Origin: Ketobacter sp964016105
Lineage (GTDB): Bacteria; Pseudomonadota; Gammaproteobacteria; Pseudomonadales; Ketobacteraceae
Direction of reading: 5' to 3'
DNA: 64,000 nt
NCBI GenBank assembly: GCA_964016105.1
Contig: CAXHEX010000011.1
Location: 62,001-126,000, forward strand
Shown here: one piece after another, positions 50,475-59,465 of the stretch
How the letters are laid out: each line of letters begins with the position of its first letter
Position numbering within the stretch: the stretch's first letter is position 1
The notes under the pieces: model-generated
Database searches by the model: none
The model's input: only the letters and a program-made list of their open reading frames with translations
What the model was told of the DNA's origin: nothing
Position numbers and translations under genes: made by a program

Positions 50475-53400
50475 TCAATTGCGATCAAATGAATACAACA
50501 AATCCACACCGTTTGCGCTGCCGCTGACGAATTCAAGAAACAAATTTTTGCGCAGCCTATAATTTAAGGTGATTGTATTCACCGCATCAAACATTCCTAT
50601 GCCGTAGCGAATCATCAGATCCGGGGTAATGTAACCGCTAAGCCCCACTTGACTGCCATTCTCCGTGCTTTCGGTTGTTATGGTGAGATCTTCAATTCCC
50701 AACTTCTCCCCCGCCTGCCTGGTGTTGGTGCTTTGTGAGCTTAAGGCCATGGATAAAGCAGCCTCTGCCGCAGCCTGGGATGGATCGCCACTGGATTCCG
50801 AATTGGGTGCTCTGCCCGTTAGCAAATAAGAAAATTGTGCTTGCTGCCCCATGGGCGGTTCTGAAAACAAATCAATTTTAGGGGTGCGGGCACGGCCCGT
50901 CACCCGAATGCCCACAACGATACCATCAGGCAGCCGATTGCGCACTGCGGCGAATCTCAGTTGAGGATTTTCCACATCACCTATAAAAATCAAATCCCCT
51001 TCTCGAATGGTAAGATCCTGACCGTAGGCCTTATAAGTGCCATCCACCAAGCGGATCACGCCATTGGCCTGCATAACTCCGGTATCCCCTTGGTCAACCT
51101 CAAGCTTTCCCGTCACCTTAGTATTAAGGCCAAAACCTTCGAACAGCACGTCGTTACCCAAGGTGAGCATCAGCTCTGTGCTAAGTTCAAATGGAGCATC
51201 ATCCGACGGCTTAGACAATTCTTCTGAGGGCTTAATAATTTCCACGTCCGGCGACACCGATACGGCAGAGGGAGGCAACTCCTTTAAATAAACCCGAGCT
51301 TTAGGCACATGAATATTACCCACCAAAGACGCCTTACCAGGGGCCATACTGAACACGATATCCGGCGCCACTTCCACTGAAATGTCGTCGTTGTAACGGT
51401 AAGGCAGGGTGCCGGAGCGGAAATGAACTTCACTGTTCCAGGGCTGTTGCTCCCAATTAATAAAACCGTCGATTTGCCCTTCCTTTTCTGCAATCAAAAA
51501 GCCACCATCCACATTGGCGCGGGTGTTGTTGAGTTCCACATCCAGATTAAGGGCACGAATAGGCGTGGGCAACATGGTCATTTCCACCAGGCCGTCACTA
51601 ACTTTGATCTCTCCGTTTATACGGGGATCGTCAAAGCCGCCCGCTAGAGCAACACGACCATTAACCGTGGCAGCCACCTCGTCTTTGGCTTCTGGCAGAA
51701 ACGGCTTGGCATAGGGGCCAACCAAAATATTCTCTAACTGTATTTCACCGGACAAAGTACGGGCATCCAACTCCATTTTAACGTCGCCTTGGGTGCTGCC
51801 GGTTTTATCGGTCACCAAACGCCACTGTGCCAGCGCCTGTTTACCATCGGTATTGGCACTGACCATCACTTCAGTCAAAGAGACCTTGAGAGGTTGTGAC
51901 TGCCCCACTTCAATTGCCACTGCTGCCGCGTCGGTATTAATGCTGGCAGATGCCTGCAAAGCTGCATTTGCTTTCATACTTGCCGAGGCTTCAAGCTGTA
52001 ACTGCCCCTGCAACCCTAAACCTTCCGGTAACCAAGGGCCAGCCCATGCAAGTGGCAACTGCTGTCCTACCAGTTCAACTTCATCCAACTGCCCTTGCTG
52101 GTAACGCAATGGCAGCTTGCTGCAGAGGCTGGCGTTGACCCCCGCCACTTGATTGCGTAAACACCAGGGTGACAATTGCACATTGCTGCCATCGCTTAAT
52201 TCTATTTGCAGCGCCTGTTCCAAATCCCAGTGCTGGTTAGCATCAGGATGGGCCACATCCAAGGTCAATTGGCCACAATCACCCAACCATTTCTGAGCCA
52301 GCTTAGTCACATCAGCAGAGCCAAACGCACCATGGCATTCCAACTGCACTTTATCCCCTCTGGAATCCTCTGCCGCCAGGGTTAGTTGATGATCTTTGAA
52401 TCCGCCATCCAGTTGCAATCGCCCACCGGCCTGAAATCCTGGTGCCAGTTGAATCCCATCCGCTTGCAAATGAATATGATTATTGCTGTCACGGGTACTG
52501 TCCCAATCCAAATCCGCAATCAAGGTTTGCAGACCCTGTTCGCCCAAGTTGATCTCGCTACCACTTAACTTTCCTTTCACGGCAGGCTGCTCAAGACTGC
52601 CGGTCAACAACAGATCGCCAATCACACTTCCAGTTAATGAAGGCACCAACTCCTGTAACTGCTCCATGGCCAGCTTAACTTGTAATCGACTTTTATCTGC
52701 TTGCCAGAAACCATTAACTGTGGCTTTGTTTTTGGCCTGATTCAGTCGCAAGTCCGAAACTTGCAGGCGTTGATTCTGCCAATTCACCGAGCCATCCAAC
52801 TGCCAAGGACGCTTTTCAACTTCACCGGTCAATTTCTGAATCTGGGCAGCAACCATCACATTGCCATCGGCCATACGCACATCATGCCCCACGCGCCCCT
52901 TCAGGGTTGAAGGAAACGCCTCTACAAAGGGTTCCAAATTAAATTGAAGAATTCGGGATTCCCCCTGCCAATGAAGCTCCGGTGCCAGTGAGAGTATTCC
53001 GTTGCTGTTGATCTGACCCTGGGCATGCTGCAGGGTGAGCGTACTTACTTTGAGCTGGTCGGGTTTGTACTCGCCTTCGAAATGAGCCGTAACCGGCCCT
53101 TGGGTTTGTGCAGTTTCCAGTTGGGTATCCGCACTCAATAGGATGTTTTCCAGGGTGCCCTCGCCATGGGCATTGGCGGAAACAATCTGTACGTCAGCTG
53201 GCACCCCGGGCGGAGTGAAGGGCTGCTCTAATTGCACGTCAAACTGCAATGGTAACGTGGGCTGTAGTGGCTCTATCTTAGCACTCAAGTTAGCTTGTAG
53301 CGCGCCTTCGGTAGTAGCAACTACTATATGTAACTTAGCCAATGAATCATTGGCGGTTACCTTTGCAACAGTGAACGGGAACGCAGGGTTTTGCGCCGTA

Positions 53401-54008
53401 CAGGACACATCCACTGCCAAGGGATAATCCCCATTCAATGTGACCTCGCCCTGTACCTGATAATGACAGAAAGGGTCAGTTGCCTGCAGCTCATTTATTG
53501 AAACAATTCTATTTTCCGCGGCGGCATCCAAAGTCAGTTTTTTTAAGCCATAAAGTTCAGCGCCATCCTTCAGCACCCGCAGTTGATCCACTTGCAACTT
53601 GGGTAATTTTACTGCTACTGGCAAATCGATTGCAGGCAACTCAATAACTTCAGGCTCGGGAGGCGGCTCATCGCTGGGTAACAAATTAATTTCCAGCAAT
53701 GCCAAATGCAAGGTTTCAACGCACACCGTGCGATTGCGCAGACAACTATAATCCAACGCAACTTCACTGCGACCCGTACTGACAATAATTGTGTCAGTTG
53801 CATAACGAATATTAGCTTGCAACCCATCCACCAAAGTACCATCCACTTCCGTCAGGGACAGGCCAGGTACAAATTGACTACCACGTTCCAGCAAAGCACG
53901 GGTTAGGGTTGACGAGTTCAGCGCGAACAACACTAAAAAGACTAACAACAATAATACCGCCAACACCACTAGCAATGTGGTGCGCAACACCCTAAATAAT
54001 CGGTTCAT
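50475..54008 (-). CDS. tamB: Translocation and assembly module subunit TamB
   Basis: 1177 residues. The N-terminal membrane helix is LLVVLAVLLLLVFLVLFAL. A very long repetitive beta structure follows, ending in the DUF490/TamB domain (GDLIFIGDVENPQLRFAAVR, GIRVTGRARTPKIDLFSEPPM, YIDLLYSF-like end). TamB spans the periplasm and works with TamA in outer-membrane assembly and in anterograde phospholipid transport. The ATG overlaps the tamA stop (ATGA, four bases). Length is near the family average. Confidence 0.95.
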   Translation of the reverse strand: MNRLFRVLRTTLLVVLAVLLLLVFLVLFALNSSTLTRALLERGSQFVPGLSLTEVDGTLVDGLQANIRYATDTIIVSTGRSEVALDYSCLRNRTVCVETLHLALLEINLLPSDEPPPEPEVIELPAIDLPVAVKLPKLQVDQLRVLKDGAELYGLKKLTLDAAAENRIVSINELQATDPFCHYQVQGEVTLNGDYPLAVDVSCTAQNPAFPFTVAKVTANDSLAKLHIVVATTEGALQANLSAKIEPLQPTLPLQFDVQLEQPFTPPGVPADVQIVSANAHGEGTLENILLSADTQLETAQTQGPVTAHFEGEYKPDQLKVSTLTLQHAQGQINSNGILSLAPELHWQGESRILQFNLEPFVEAFPSTLKGRVGHDVRMADGNVMVAAQIQKLTGEVEKRPWQLDGSVNWQNQRLQVSDLRLNQAKNKATVNGFWQADKSRLQVKLAMEQLQELVPSLTGSVIGDLLLTGSLEQPAVKGKLSGSEINLGEQGLQTLIADLDWDSTRDSNNHIHLQADGIQLAPGFQAGGRLQLDGGFKDHQLTLAAEDSRGDKVQLECHGAFGSADVTKLAQKWLGDCGQLTLDVAHPDANQHWDLEQALQIELSDGSNVQLSPWCLRNQVAGVNASLCSKLPLRYQQGQLDEVELVGQQLPLAWAGPWLPEGLGLQGQLQLEASASMKANAALQASASINTDAAAVAIEVGQSQPLKVSLTEVMVSANTDGKQALAQWRLVTDKTGSTQGDVKMELDARTLSGEIQLENILVGPYAKPFLPEAKDEVAATVNGRVALAGGFDDPRINGEIKVSDGLVEMTMLPTPIRALNLDVELNNTRANVDGGFLIAEKEGQIDGFINWEQQPWNSEVHFRSGTLPYRYNDDISVEVAPDIVFSMAPGKASLVGNIHVPKARVYLKELPPSAVSVSPDVEIIKPSEELSKPSDDAPFELSTELMLTLGNDVLFEGFGLNTKVTGKLEVDQGDTGVMQANGVIRLVDGTYKAYGQDLTIREGDLIFIGDVENPQLRFAAVRNRLPDGIVVGIRVTGRARTPKIDLFSEPPMGQQAQFSYLLTGRAPNSESSGDPSQAAAEAALSMALSSQSTNTRQAGEKLGIEDLTITTESTENGSQVGLSGYITPDLMIRYGIGMFDAVNTITLNYRLRKNLFLEFVSGSANGVDLLYSFDRN

Positions 54009-55795
54009 AGCACCATGCTCAAATACAGATGGAATGTCAGCTTGTCATCTTCAGGAGCTTCATCGGAAATAGGTCGCGCCACGTCGAACGCGAGCATACC
54101 AACGGGCATATCCCAACGCACGCCCACCCCTGCTCCCGTGTGAAAGTCCGCATTGTCATCAATATAGGCCCTACCGGTGTCGACAAATGTGGCAAGCTTC
54201 CACTTGGGAATGAATTCGTAGCGGTATTCCATGCTGGCCACATTGAGATACTGGCCGCCGATTAACTCACCATCGGAATCCTCCGGGGCCAGGGTTTCAT
54301 ATTTAAAACCCCGCACCGTTTGATCACCACCGGTGTAATAACGCTTGGTAACCGGTACCAGACTGAAATCATCGGTCTCAATAGCGGCTAGCTCCAAACG
54401 GGTGGCAATGCTGTTACGCTGGCTCAAATTCAAGGTGAGCGACGTACCAATATCCACACTTACAAAGCGCAACTCGCTCTCGTCTAGCCCATGACCATAG
54501 GCGCTGCTAAACCAAAACTGATTACTGGCCAGCCTGCTGCCATCGTCACGGCTGAAGTTTGTGGACTTGCGATAACTAAAATTGGGTAGCAGATAGGTTA
54601 CATTTTCTTCCGGCTTGGATCCTTGGCGGTAGCTTTCATTCTCTAGGTTGATACCATAACGATACTGCCAGTTGCGCTGCTTCACCCGATTAAAATTAAT
54701 ACCGGTAGTGAGCAGTTTCGATTCCTGATCTTCCAGATCTTCGTGTTGGTAACCCGTGTTCCAACTGATATACCGATCCAAAGGGTGATACCAGGGAATC
54801 CGGTATTCACTGGTAAGCTCTTCACCTATCCCAGAAACCTGCAAGTTCATGGACAGGCTGTCTCCGCGTTTATTGACGCGGTTGCGCCGCCAGCCTAACT
54901 TTGCCCGTGGCCCCGTATCGGTTCCATAACCGATTCCCGTTGAGTAGTGATCCCGCGGTTGTTCTGTTAATTCTACGTTTAGATTAGCCTCGCCGGGCTC
55001 AGATTTCTTCAAGTTAAAGTTTGCATACTTAAAGTACCCACTGCCCAGCAAATCTTGATAGGCAGTACCAAAATCGTCTGCGTCATACCACTGACCCGTT
55101 TCTAGATTAATAAGGTTATGTACCGTTTTATCGTTCAACTGGGTGCCGGTAATAACAATATCCTTAAGTCGATAACGCGGACCCGGAGCCATAATCAGCA
55201 ATGCCCGCGCCTCATGGTTTTCAATATCTATCTGTAGTTTGCTGGTTTGCCAACGGGCATCCAGAAAACCATGCTGCTGTACCTGGGACAAAATGGTTTT
55301 CTTGTAACTATCATAAACAGGGTGATTAATGACTTCGCCGGTTTTGAAAGGCGTAGCCATCAAGGCTTTTTGTAGGGACTCGACCATATGATCGGTCTCA
55401 ATGGGCACACTCACATTAGATACCCCCCAACGAATGGGAGGACCGGGGTTAATGGAGAGACTGAGCTTTTCTGCTGAAACTGTGTAGCTGATACTGGGTT
55501 CGTAATAACCAAGAGGCTGCAACGCAGTACGAACGGTATTTTCCAAGCGTTGCTGAAAAGCACTTGAATCCGTATCCGGCAAGCTGTCCCAACGCTCCAG
55601 GTAAACGCGAACGTTATCCTTAAGAACATCATCGACGCCTTCAATTTTGAGTTTGAAAGCGGCGCCCAGGGCACTGGTAGTTGCTAAAGCAGCAACAAGT
55701 CCAATGAGCCATCTATTCAATGGGGTAAAAAAAGAAAAGCCCGTCTGCAAATCAGTGGTATCCCAGACAAAAAGAGGAAATTTTAGTGCAGGCAA
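54005..55795 (-). CDS. tamA: Translocation and assembly module subunit TamA
   Basis: Up to 596 residues. Three POTRA domains (about 50-290: GVDDVLKDNVRVYLERW, NPGPPIRWGVSNVSV, GSGYFKYANFNLKK) precede an Omp85/BamA-type barrel with the VRGF motif in GGDQTVRGFKYETL and the C-terminal strand LTFHLYLSMVL. There is no early ATG. TTG codons at 55795, 55750 or 55720 are candidate starts; the signal-like segment NRWLIGLVAALATTSALGA favours 55750 or 55720. It is the outer-membrane partner of TamB, whose gene overlaps it. Confidence 0.92.
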   Translation of the reverse strand: MPALKFPLFVWDTTDLQTGFSFFTPLNRWLIGLVAALATTSALGAAFKLKIEGVDDVLKDNVRVYLERWDSLPDTDSSAFQQRLENTVRTALQPLGYYEPSISYTVSAEKLSLSINPGPPIRWGVSNVSVPIETDHMVESLQKALMATPFKTGEVINHPVYDSYKKTILSQVQQHGFLDARWQTSKLQIDIENHEARALLIMAPGPRYRLKDIVITGTQLNDKTVHNLINLETGQWYDADDFGTAYQDLLGSGYFKYANFNLKKSEPGEANLNVELTEQPRDHYSTGIGYGTDTGPRAKLGWRRNRVNKRGDSLSMNLQVSGIGEELTSEYRIPWYHPLDRYISWNTGYQHEDLEDQESKLLTTGINFNRVKQRNWQYRYGINLENESYRQGSKPEENVTYLLPNFSYRKSTNFSRDDGSRLASNQFWFSSAYGHGLDESELRFVSVDIGTSLTLNLSQRNSIATRLELAAIETDDFSLVPVTKRYYTGGDQTVRGFKYETLAPEDSDGELIGGQYLNVASMEYRYEFIPKWKLATFVDTGRAYIDDNADFHTGAGVGVRWDMPVGMLAFDVARPISDEAPEDDKLTFHLYLSMVL

Positions 55796-56121
55796 TTCTA
55801 GTGTGATCAGGCCGCGATTTAAACAACTCCGAAAAGGCTGTTGATCTTTTTATCCACCAAGAGTAACCGAATAACCCTGCCCCAATGCCTAGTTGGACAG
55901 CGTAATTGTGGTTAAGTTGCTGAGGCGTTTAGTTCAGATTCTGCAATAACCTCCGGTGAACTGTGGATATAAACAAATTTATTAGGGCTGAAATTGGTCT
56001 GAAATAAAACTATCCAGCTTGAAGATTGGAGGCTTTAGCCCCATCTTGTGTAGAATATAAGCCAACGTTTCAGCAAAGCTTTAACCTAACGGGATAAGTC
56101 CCAGTCACTCAGGATCAATTT
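55796..56121. other. Divergent region with two DnaA-box-like 9-mers
   Basis: 326 bases without a gene between tamA and ybeD. It has TTATCCACC at 55850-55858 and TGTGGATAT at 55962-55970, each 8 of 9 matches to the DnaA box, and an AT-rich patch around 55970-56010. Promoters for both sides must lie here; TAGAAT/TATAA-like -10 candidates stand near 56050-56058. Confidence 0.5.
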
Positions 56122-56388
56122 ATGGGTATTCAAGAGCACCTTTGGGAATTCCCCTGTGTACACAAACTGAAAATTATGGGGCCGTCCCACCACCCACTGG
56201 AAAGTATCGTCATTGAGATTATGTCCAAACATGCTCCGGATTTTGATCCTCAGTCCATGAGCTGCAAACAAAGCGGGTCAGGCAAATACACATCCATAAC
56301 GGCGGCTGTGCGCTTCACCCACAAAGAGCAGGTAGAAGCGGTTTTTCTGGAGCTGCATCAACGGGAAGAGATCAGCCTCACTCTGTGA
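56122..56388 (+). CDS. ybeD: DUF493 (YbeD-like) protein
   Basis: 88 residues. FPCVHKLKIMG near the N-terminus, SGKYTSITAAVRFTHKEQVEAVF later. A small ferredoxin-like ACT-type fold of unsettled role, regularly encoded next to lipB. The ATG follows AGGA. The stop overlaps the lipB ATG by one base. Confidence 0.93.
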   Translation: MGIQEHLWEFPCVHKLKIMGPSHHPLESIVIEIMSKHAPDFDPQSMSCKQSGSGKYTSITAAVRFTHKEQVEAVFLELHQREEISLTL

Positions 56389-57059
56389 TGGAAGCCAGCG
56401 AAGCCCCCCTAATCATTCGCCATCTGGGTAAGATCGACTACCAGCAAAGCTGGCAAGCAATGAAACGGCTCACGGACCAACGTAACCGGGAATCCCTGGA
56501 TGAGATCTGGTTACTGGAGCACCCCCCGGTATTCACCCAAGGCCAGGCCGGCAAGCCCGAGCACTTACTCACCCCTGGAGATATTCCCGTCATCCAGGTG
56601 GATCGAGGTGGACAAGTCACTTACCACGGCCCGGGGCAGCTGGTGGCTTACTTGATGGTGGATCTGCGGCGCAAAAAAATGGGGGCAAGGGAATTAGTGA
56701 CCCATATAGAGAACGCCATCGTGGCCACCCTGGGGGAACTGGATATAGAAGCTGCACCCAAGGCCGACGCGCCAGGGGTTTATCACCAGCAGCAAAAAAT
56801 CGCCTCTTTGGGGTTGCGCATACGTCATGGCTGCTCTTTCCACGGTCTAGCCCTGAACATCGATATGGATCTGGAGCCGTTTTTACGCATCAATCCCTGC
56901 GGCTACGCCGGTATGCAAATGGCCCAAGTAAAAGATTTTGTGGAAAACCCAGACATAGAACAGATAAGCCATCGCCTTAGTCACCACCTTCAAGGGCAAC
57001 TGGGATATAATCATTCTCAATCCAGCGATGCAGAATTAGGAACACCGACCCAACCATGA
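56388..57059 (+). CDS. lipB: Octanoyl-[ACP]:protein N-octanoyltransferase LipB
   Basis: 223 residues from the ATG at 56388. LipB moves octanoyl from ACP to lipoyl domains. Motifs: DRGGQVTYHGPGQLV, Lys in KIASLGLRI, and the nucleophile Cys in INPCGYAG. A GTG just upstream would add one residue. The 3' end overlaps lipA by four bases (ATGA). Lipoic acid genes thus form one unit with ybeD. Confidence 0.96.
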   Translation: MEASEAPLIIRHLGKIDYQQSWQAMKRLTDQRNRESLDEIWLLEHPPVFTQGQAGKPEHLLTPGDIPVIQVDRGGQVTYHGPGQLVAYLMVDLRRKKMGARELVTHIENAIVATLGELDIEAAPKADAPGVYHQQQKIASLGLRIRHGCSFHGLALNIDMDLEPFLRINPCGYAGMQMAQVKDFVENPDIEQISHRLSHHLQGQLGYNHSQSSDAELGTPTQP

Positions 57060-58084
57060 GCCAATCCAGTAACGACAACACACCAGCCAACCCAGGCCGA
57101 AAAAAAGTGGTTCAGGGGGAAAAACTTCGTGGTGCCGACAAGGTAGCGCGCATTCCCATTAAAGTGGTACCCACAGAAGACCTGCCTCGCAAACCCGACT
57201 GGATTCGGGTTCGAGTGCCCGCTGGCGGCGAAGTGCAACGCATAAAGTCGCTATTGCGTAAACAAAAGCTTTATACCGTCTGCGAAGAAGCATCCTGCCC
57301 CAATCTGCCGGAGTGCTTTGGTGGGGGCACAGCTACCTTTATGATCATGGGTGACATCTGCACCCGGCGCTGCCCCTTTTGCGATGTGGCCCACGGCCGC
57401 CCCAACCCGCTTGATCCCGACGAACCCCAGAACTTAGCGGACTCAGTTTCGGCCCTGAATTTGAAATATGTGGTGGTCACCTCTGTGGATCGAGACGATT
57501 TGCGGGACGGTGGCGCCGATCATTTCGCCCAATGTATTCGCGCTGTAAGGCAGCAAAGCCCAAATACCGAGATAGAAGTCTTGGTGCCGGATTTCCGCGG
57601 CCGCATGGAAGTGGCCCTGGACATACTGGCCGCCGAACCGCCGGATGTGTTCAATCACAACCTGGAAAACGTGCCTCGCCTGTACAAAGCTATTCGCCCC
57701 GGGTCCGATTACCAGTGGTCGCTGGATTTACTTAAACAGTACAAGGCCCGCAAACCAGAGGTAGCAACAAAGTCTGGATTGATGGTGGGCTTAGGTGAAA
57801 CAAACCAGGAAGTGATGGCGGTTATGGAAGATCTCCGGGCCCACCATGTGGACATGGTCACCATAGGCCAATACCTGCAACCCAGCAAACAACACTCTCC
57901 GGTGGATCGCTTTGTGCATCCAGATGAATTCGAACAATTCCGAGAATTCGGAGAACAACTGGGCTTCATAAACGTGGCCAGCGGACCCTTGGTGCGATCG
58001 TCTTACCATGCAGACCTCCAGCATCAAGGGGAAGACGTGAACAACGTTCACAAACAGAGCCTAAAACCCCGGCAAGATTCTTAG
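57056..58084 (+). CDS. lipA: Lipoyl synthase LipA
   Basis: 342 residues. A radical-SAM enzyme that inserts two sulfurs into octanoyl groups. The auxiliary cluster Cys are 76, 81 and 87 (CEEASCPNLPEC), the radical-SAM Cys are 102, 106 and 109 (CTRRCPFC), and the C-terminal cluster Ser is in VRSSYHAD. All cluster ligands are present, so it should be active. ATG overlaps the lipB stop. Confidence 0.97.
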   Translation: MSQSSNDNTPANPGRKKVVQGEKLRGADKVARIPIKVVPTEDLPRKPDWIRVRVPAGGEVQRIKSLLRKQKLYTVCEEASCPNLPECFGGGTATFMIMGDICTRRCPFCDVAHGRPNPLDPDEPQNLADSVSALNLKYVVVTSVDRDDLRDGGADHFAQCIRAVRQQSPNTEIEVLVPDFRGRMEVALDILAAEPPDVFNHNLENVPRLYKAIRPGSDYQWSLDLLKQYKARKPEVATKSGLMVGLGETNQEVMAVMEDLRAHHVDMVTIGQYLQPSKQHSPVDRFVHPDEFEQFREFGEQLGFINVASGPLVRSSYHADLQHQGEDVNNVHKQSLKPRQDS

Positions 58085-58085
58085 G

Positions 58086-58102
58086 CCGGGTAACTCACCC
58101 GG
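58086..58102 (+). terminator. Hairpin after lipA
   Basis: CCGGGT/ACCCGG stem with loop AACTC starts two bases past the lipA stop. No T-run follows; it may end or process the lip transcript before the DedA-PAP2 gene. Confidence 0.4.
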
Positions 58103-58114
58103 GCAAACACAACC

Positions 58115-59461
58115 ATGGAACAATCCGTTCAAGCGGTGGTGGAATGGCTCCACAACCACCAAGACATCATATTGATCGTCATCGCTGGCGTTTCCTTTTT
58201 GGAATCCCTGGCGATAGTAGGCATAGTGGTGCCCGGCATTACACTTTTATTTGCCGCCGGTACTGCTGCGGGCAGCACCGGAATTGATTTAACCTGGGTG
58301 CTGTTTTCCGCTGCAGCGGGTGCCATTGCAGGAGACGGTCTTAGCTTTCTTCTTGGCTACCACTACCACAGCTGGATTCGCACCATTCGGCCATTCTCAA
58401 CTCACCCCCAATGGATCGAACGGGGCGAACAGTTTTTTCGCCGATATGGATTGATGGGTATTGTTATCGGCCGCTTCGTAGGACCCATCAGACCGGTGAT
58501 GCCGCTGGTAGCAGGCTTTATGCAAATGAAGCCCTGGAAGTTCTTCAGTATCAATGCTGCCTCTGCGGTGGCTTGGGCACCTTTCTACCTGATGCCAGGG
58601 TATATTGTGGGTGCCAGTATGGAGCATCAAGACGCGCTTTCCGGTAAACACGCACTGTTTTTAATCGGTACCCTGTTTTTTGGTTGGCTGTTGGCACAGT
58701 TCACCTGGTGGACTTACCTGCACATTCAGCAGCGTAGAAACAAGATACAGCTGGCCCTGGCGGTAGCCGCCAGTTGTGCTGCCCTATTCATCGCGTTATC
58801 GCATCTGATGCAATTGGAAAGCATTATATTAATAAACCAAAAGGTTGCTCTTTGGGGTGTGTCGTTACGCCACCCTTGGCTCGATAGTTTCTTTGTGGGC
58901 TTAACTCAAATGGGATATCGAACCCCCATGACCCTGTGGGCAGCGCTGGTTACTCTCGCCCTAGTGTGGCAACGAAATTGGTATGCCACGGGCATTTGGA
59001 TGGGCGGACTTTTGGTGGCCCAGTGGCTGCTGTTCGGTTTGAAAAATTTCTACGGCTGGCAACGGCCATTACTGGTGAGCCAGCCGCCGGAATCTTTCGC
59101 TTACCCCAGTGGTCACACCAGCATGAGTCTGGTATTTGTGGGATTGCTCGCTATTCTGTGCTTACCCGGCGTACCCGCTAAACGCCAAAAAGCGGTTCTC
59201 AGTTTTGCCTTTATGCTGGCCGCTACCATTGCTGCTTCGCGACTTTACCTCACAGTACATTGGTTTACCGATATTCTTGGTGGCCTGCTTTTAGGGGCTT
59301 TTATGTTGGCTGCCATCTATGGGCTGCTCCTCAAAAAGCCCTTCAAGCTGATTAAACCCATCCCCCTGGTGGCGGCTTCTCTGCTGGCGTGGACAATAAG
59401 CCTGGGTATTTGGGTATTACCCTATATGGCCGACTTACTTACCCGCTACAGCCTGCGGTGA
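58115..59461 (+). CDS. DedA-PAP2 fusion membrane protein
   Basis: 448 residues. The first 200 are DedA/SNARE-associated (FLESLAIVGIVVPGITLLF, FFRRYGLMGIVIGRFVGPIRPVMPLVAG-type motif with its Arg and Pro). The remainder is a PAP2 phosphatase with three acid-phosphatase motifs: KNFYGWQRP, PSGHTS and SRLYLTVHWFTDILGG. Family knowledge suggests carrier-lipid (undecaprenyl phosphate) translocation by DedA and dephosphorylation by PAP2, so the fusion could recycle undecaprenyl pyrophosphate. That is inference. Confidence 0.9.
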   Translation: MEQSVQAVVEWLHNHQDIILIVIAGVSFLESLAIVGIVVPGITLLFAAGTAAGSTGIDLTWVLFSAAAGAIAGDGLSFLLGYHYHSWIRTIRPFSTHPQWIERGEQFFRRYGLMGIVIGRFVGPIRPVMPLVAGFMQMKPWKFFSINAASAVAWAPFYLMPGYIVGASMEHQDALSGKHALFLIGTLFFGWLLAQFTWWTYLHIQQRRNKIQLALAVAASCAALFIALSHLMQLESIILINQKVALWGVSLRHPWLDSFFVGLTQMGYRTPMTLWAALVTLALVWQRNWYATGIWMGGLLVAQWLLFGLKNFYGWQRPLLVSQPPESFAYPSGHTSMSLVFVGLLAILCLPGVPAKRQKAVLSFAFMLAATIAASRLYLTVHWFTDILGGLLLGAFMLAAIYGLLLKKPFKLIKPIPLVAASLLAWTISLGIWVLPYMADLLTRYSLR

Positions 59462-59465
59462 TTAA

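Noticed and set aside
55796..56121. Replication origin
   Set aside because: Only two imperfect DnaA boxes and no dnaA, dnaN, gidA or parA genes nearby.
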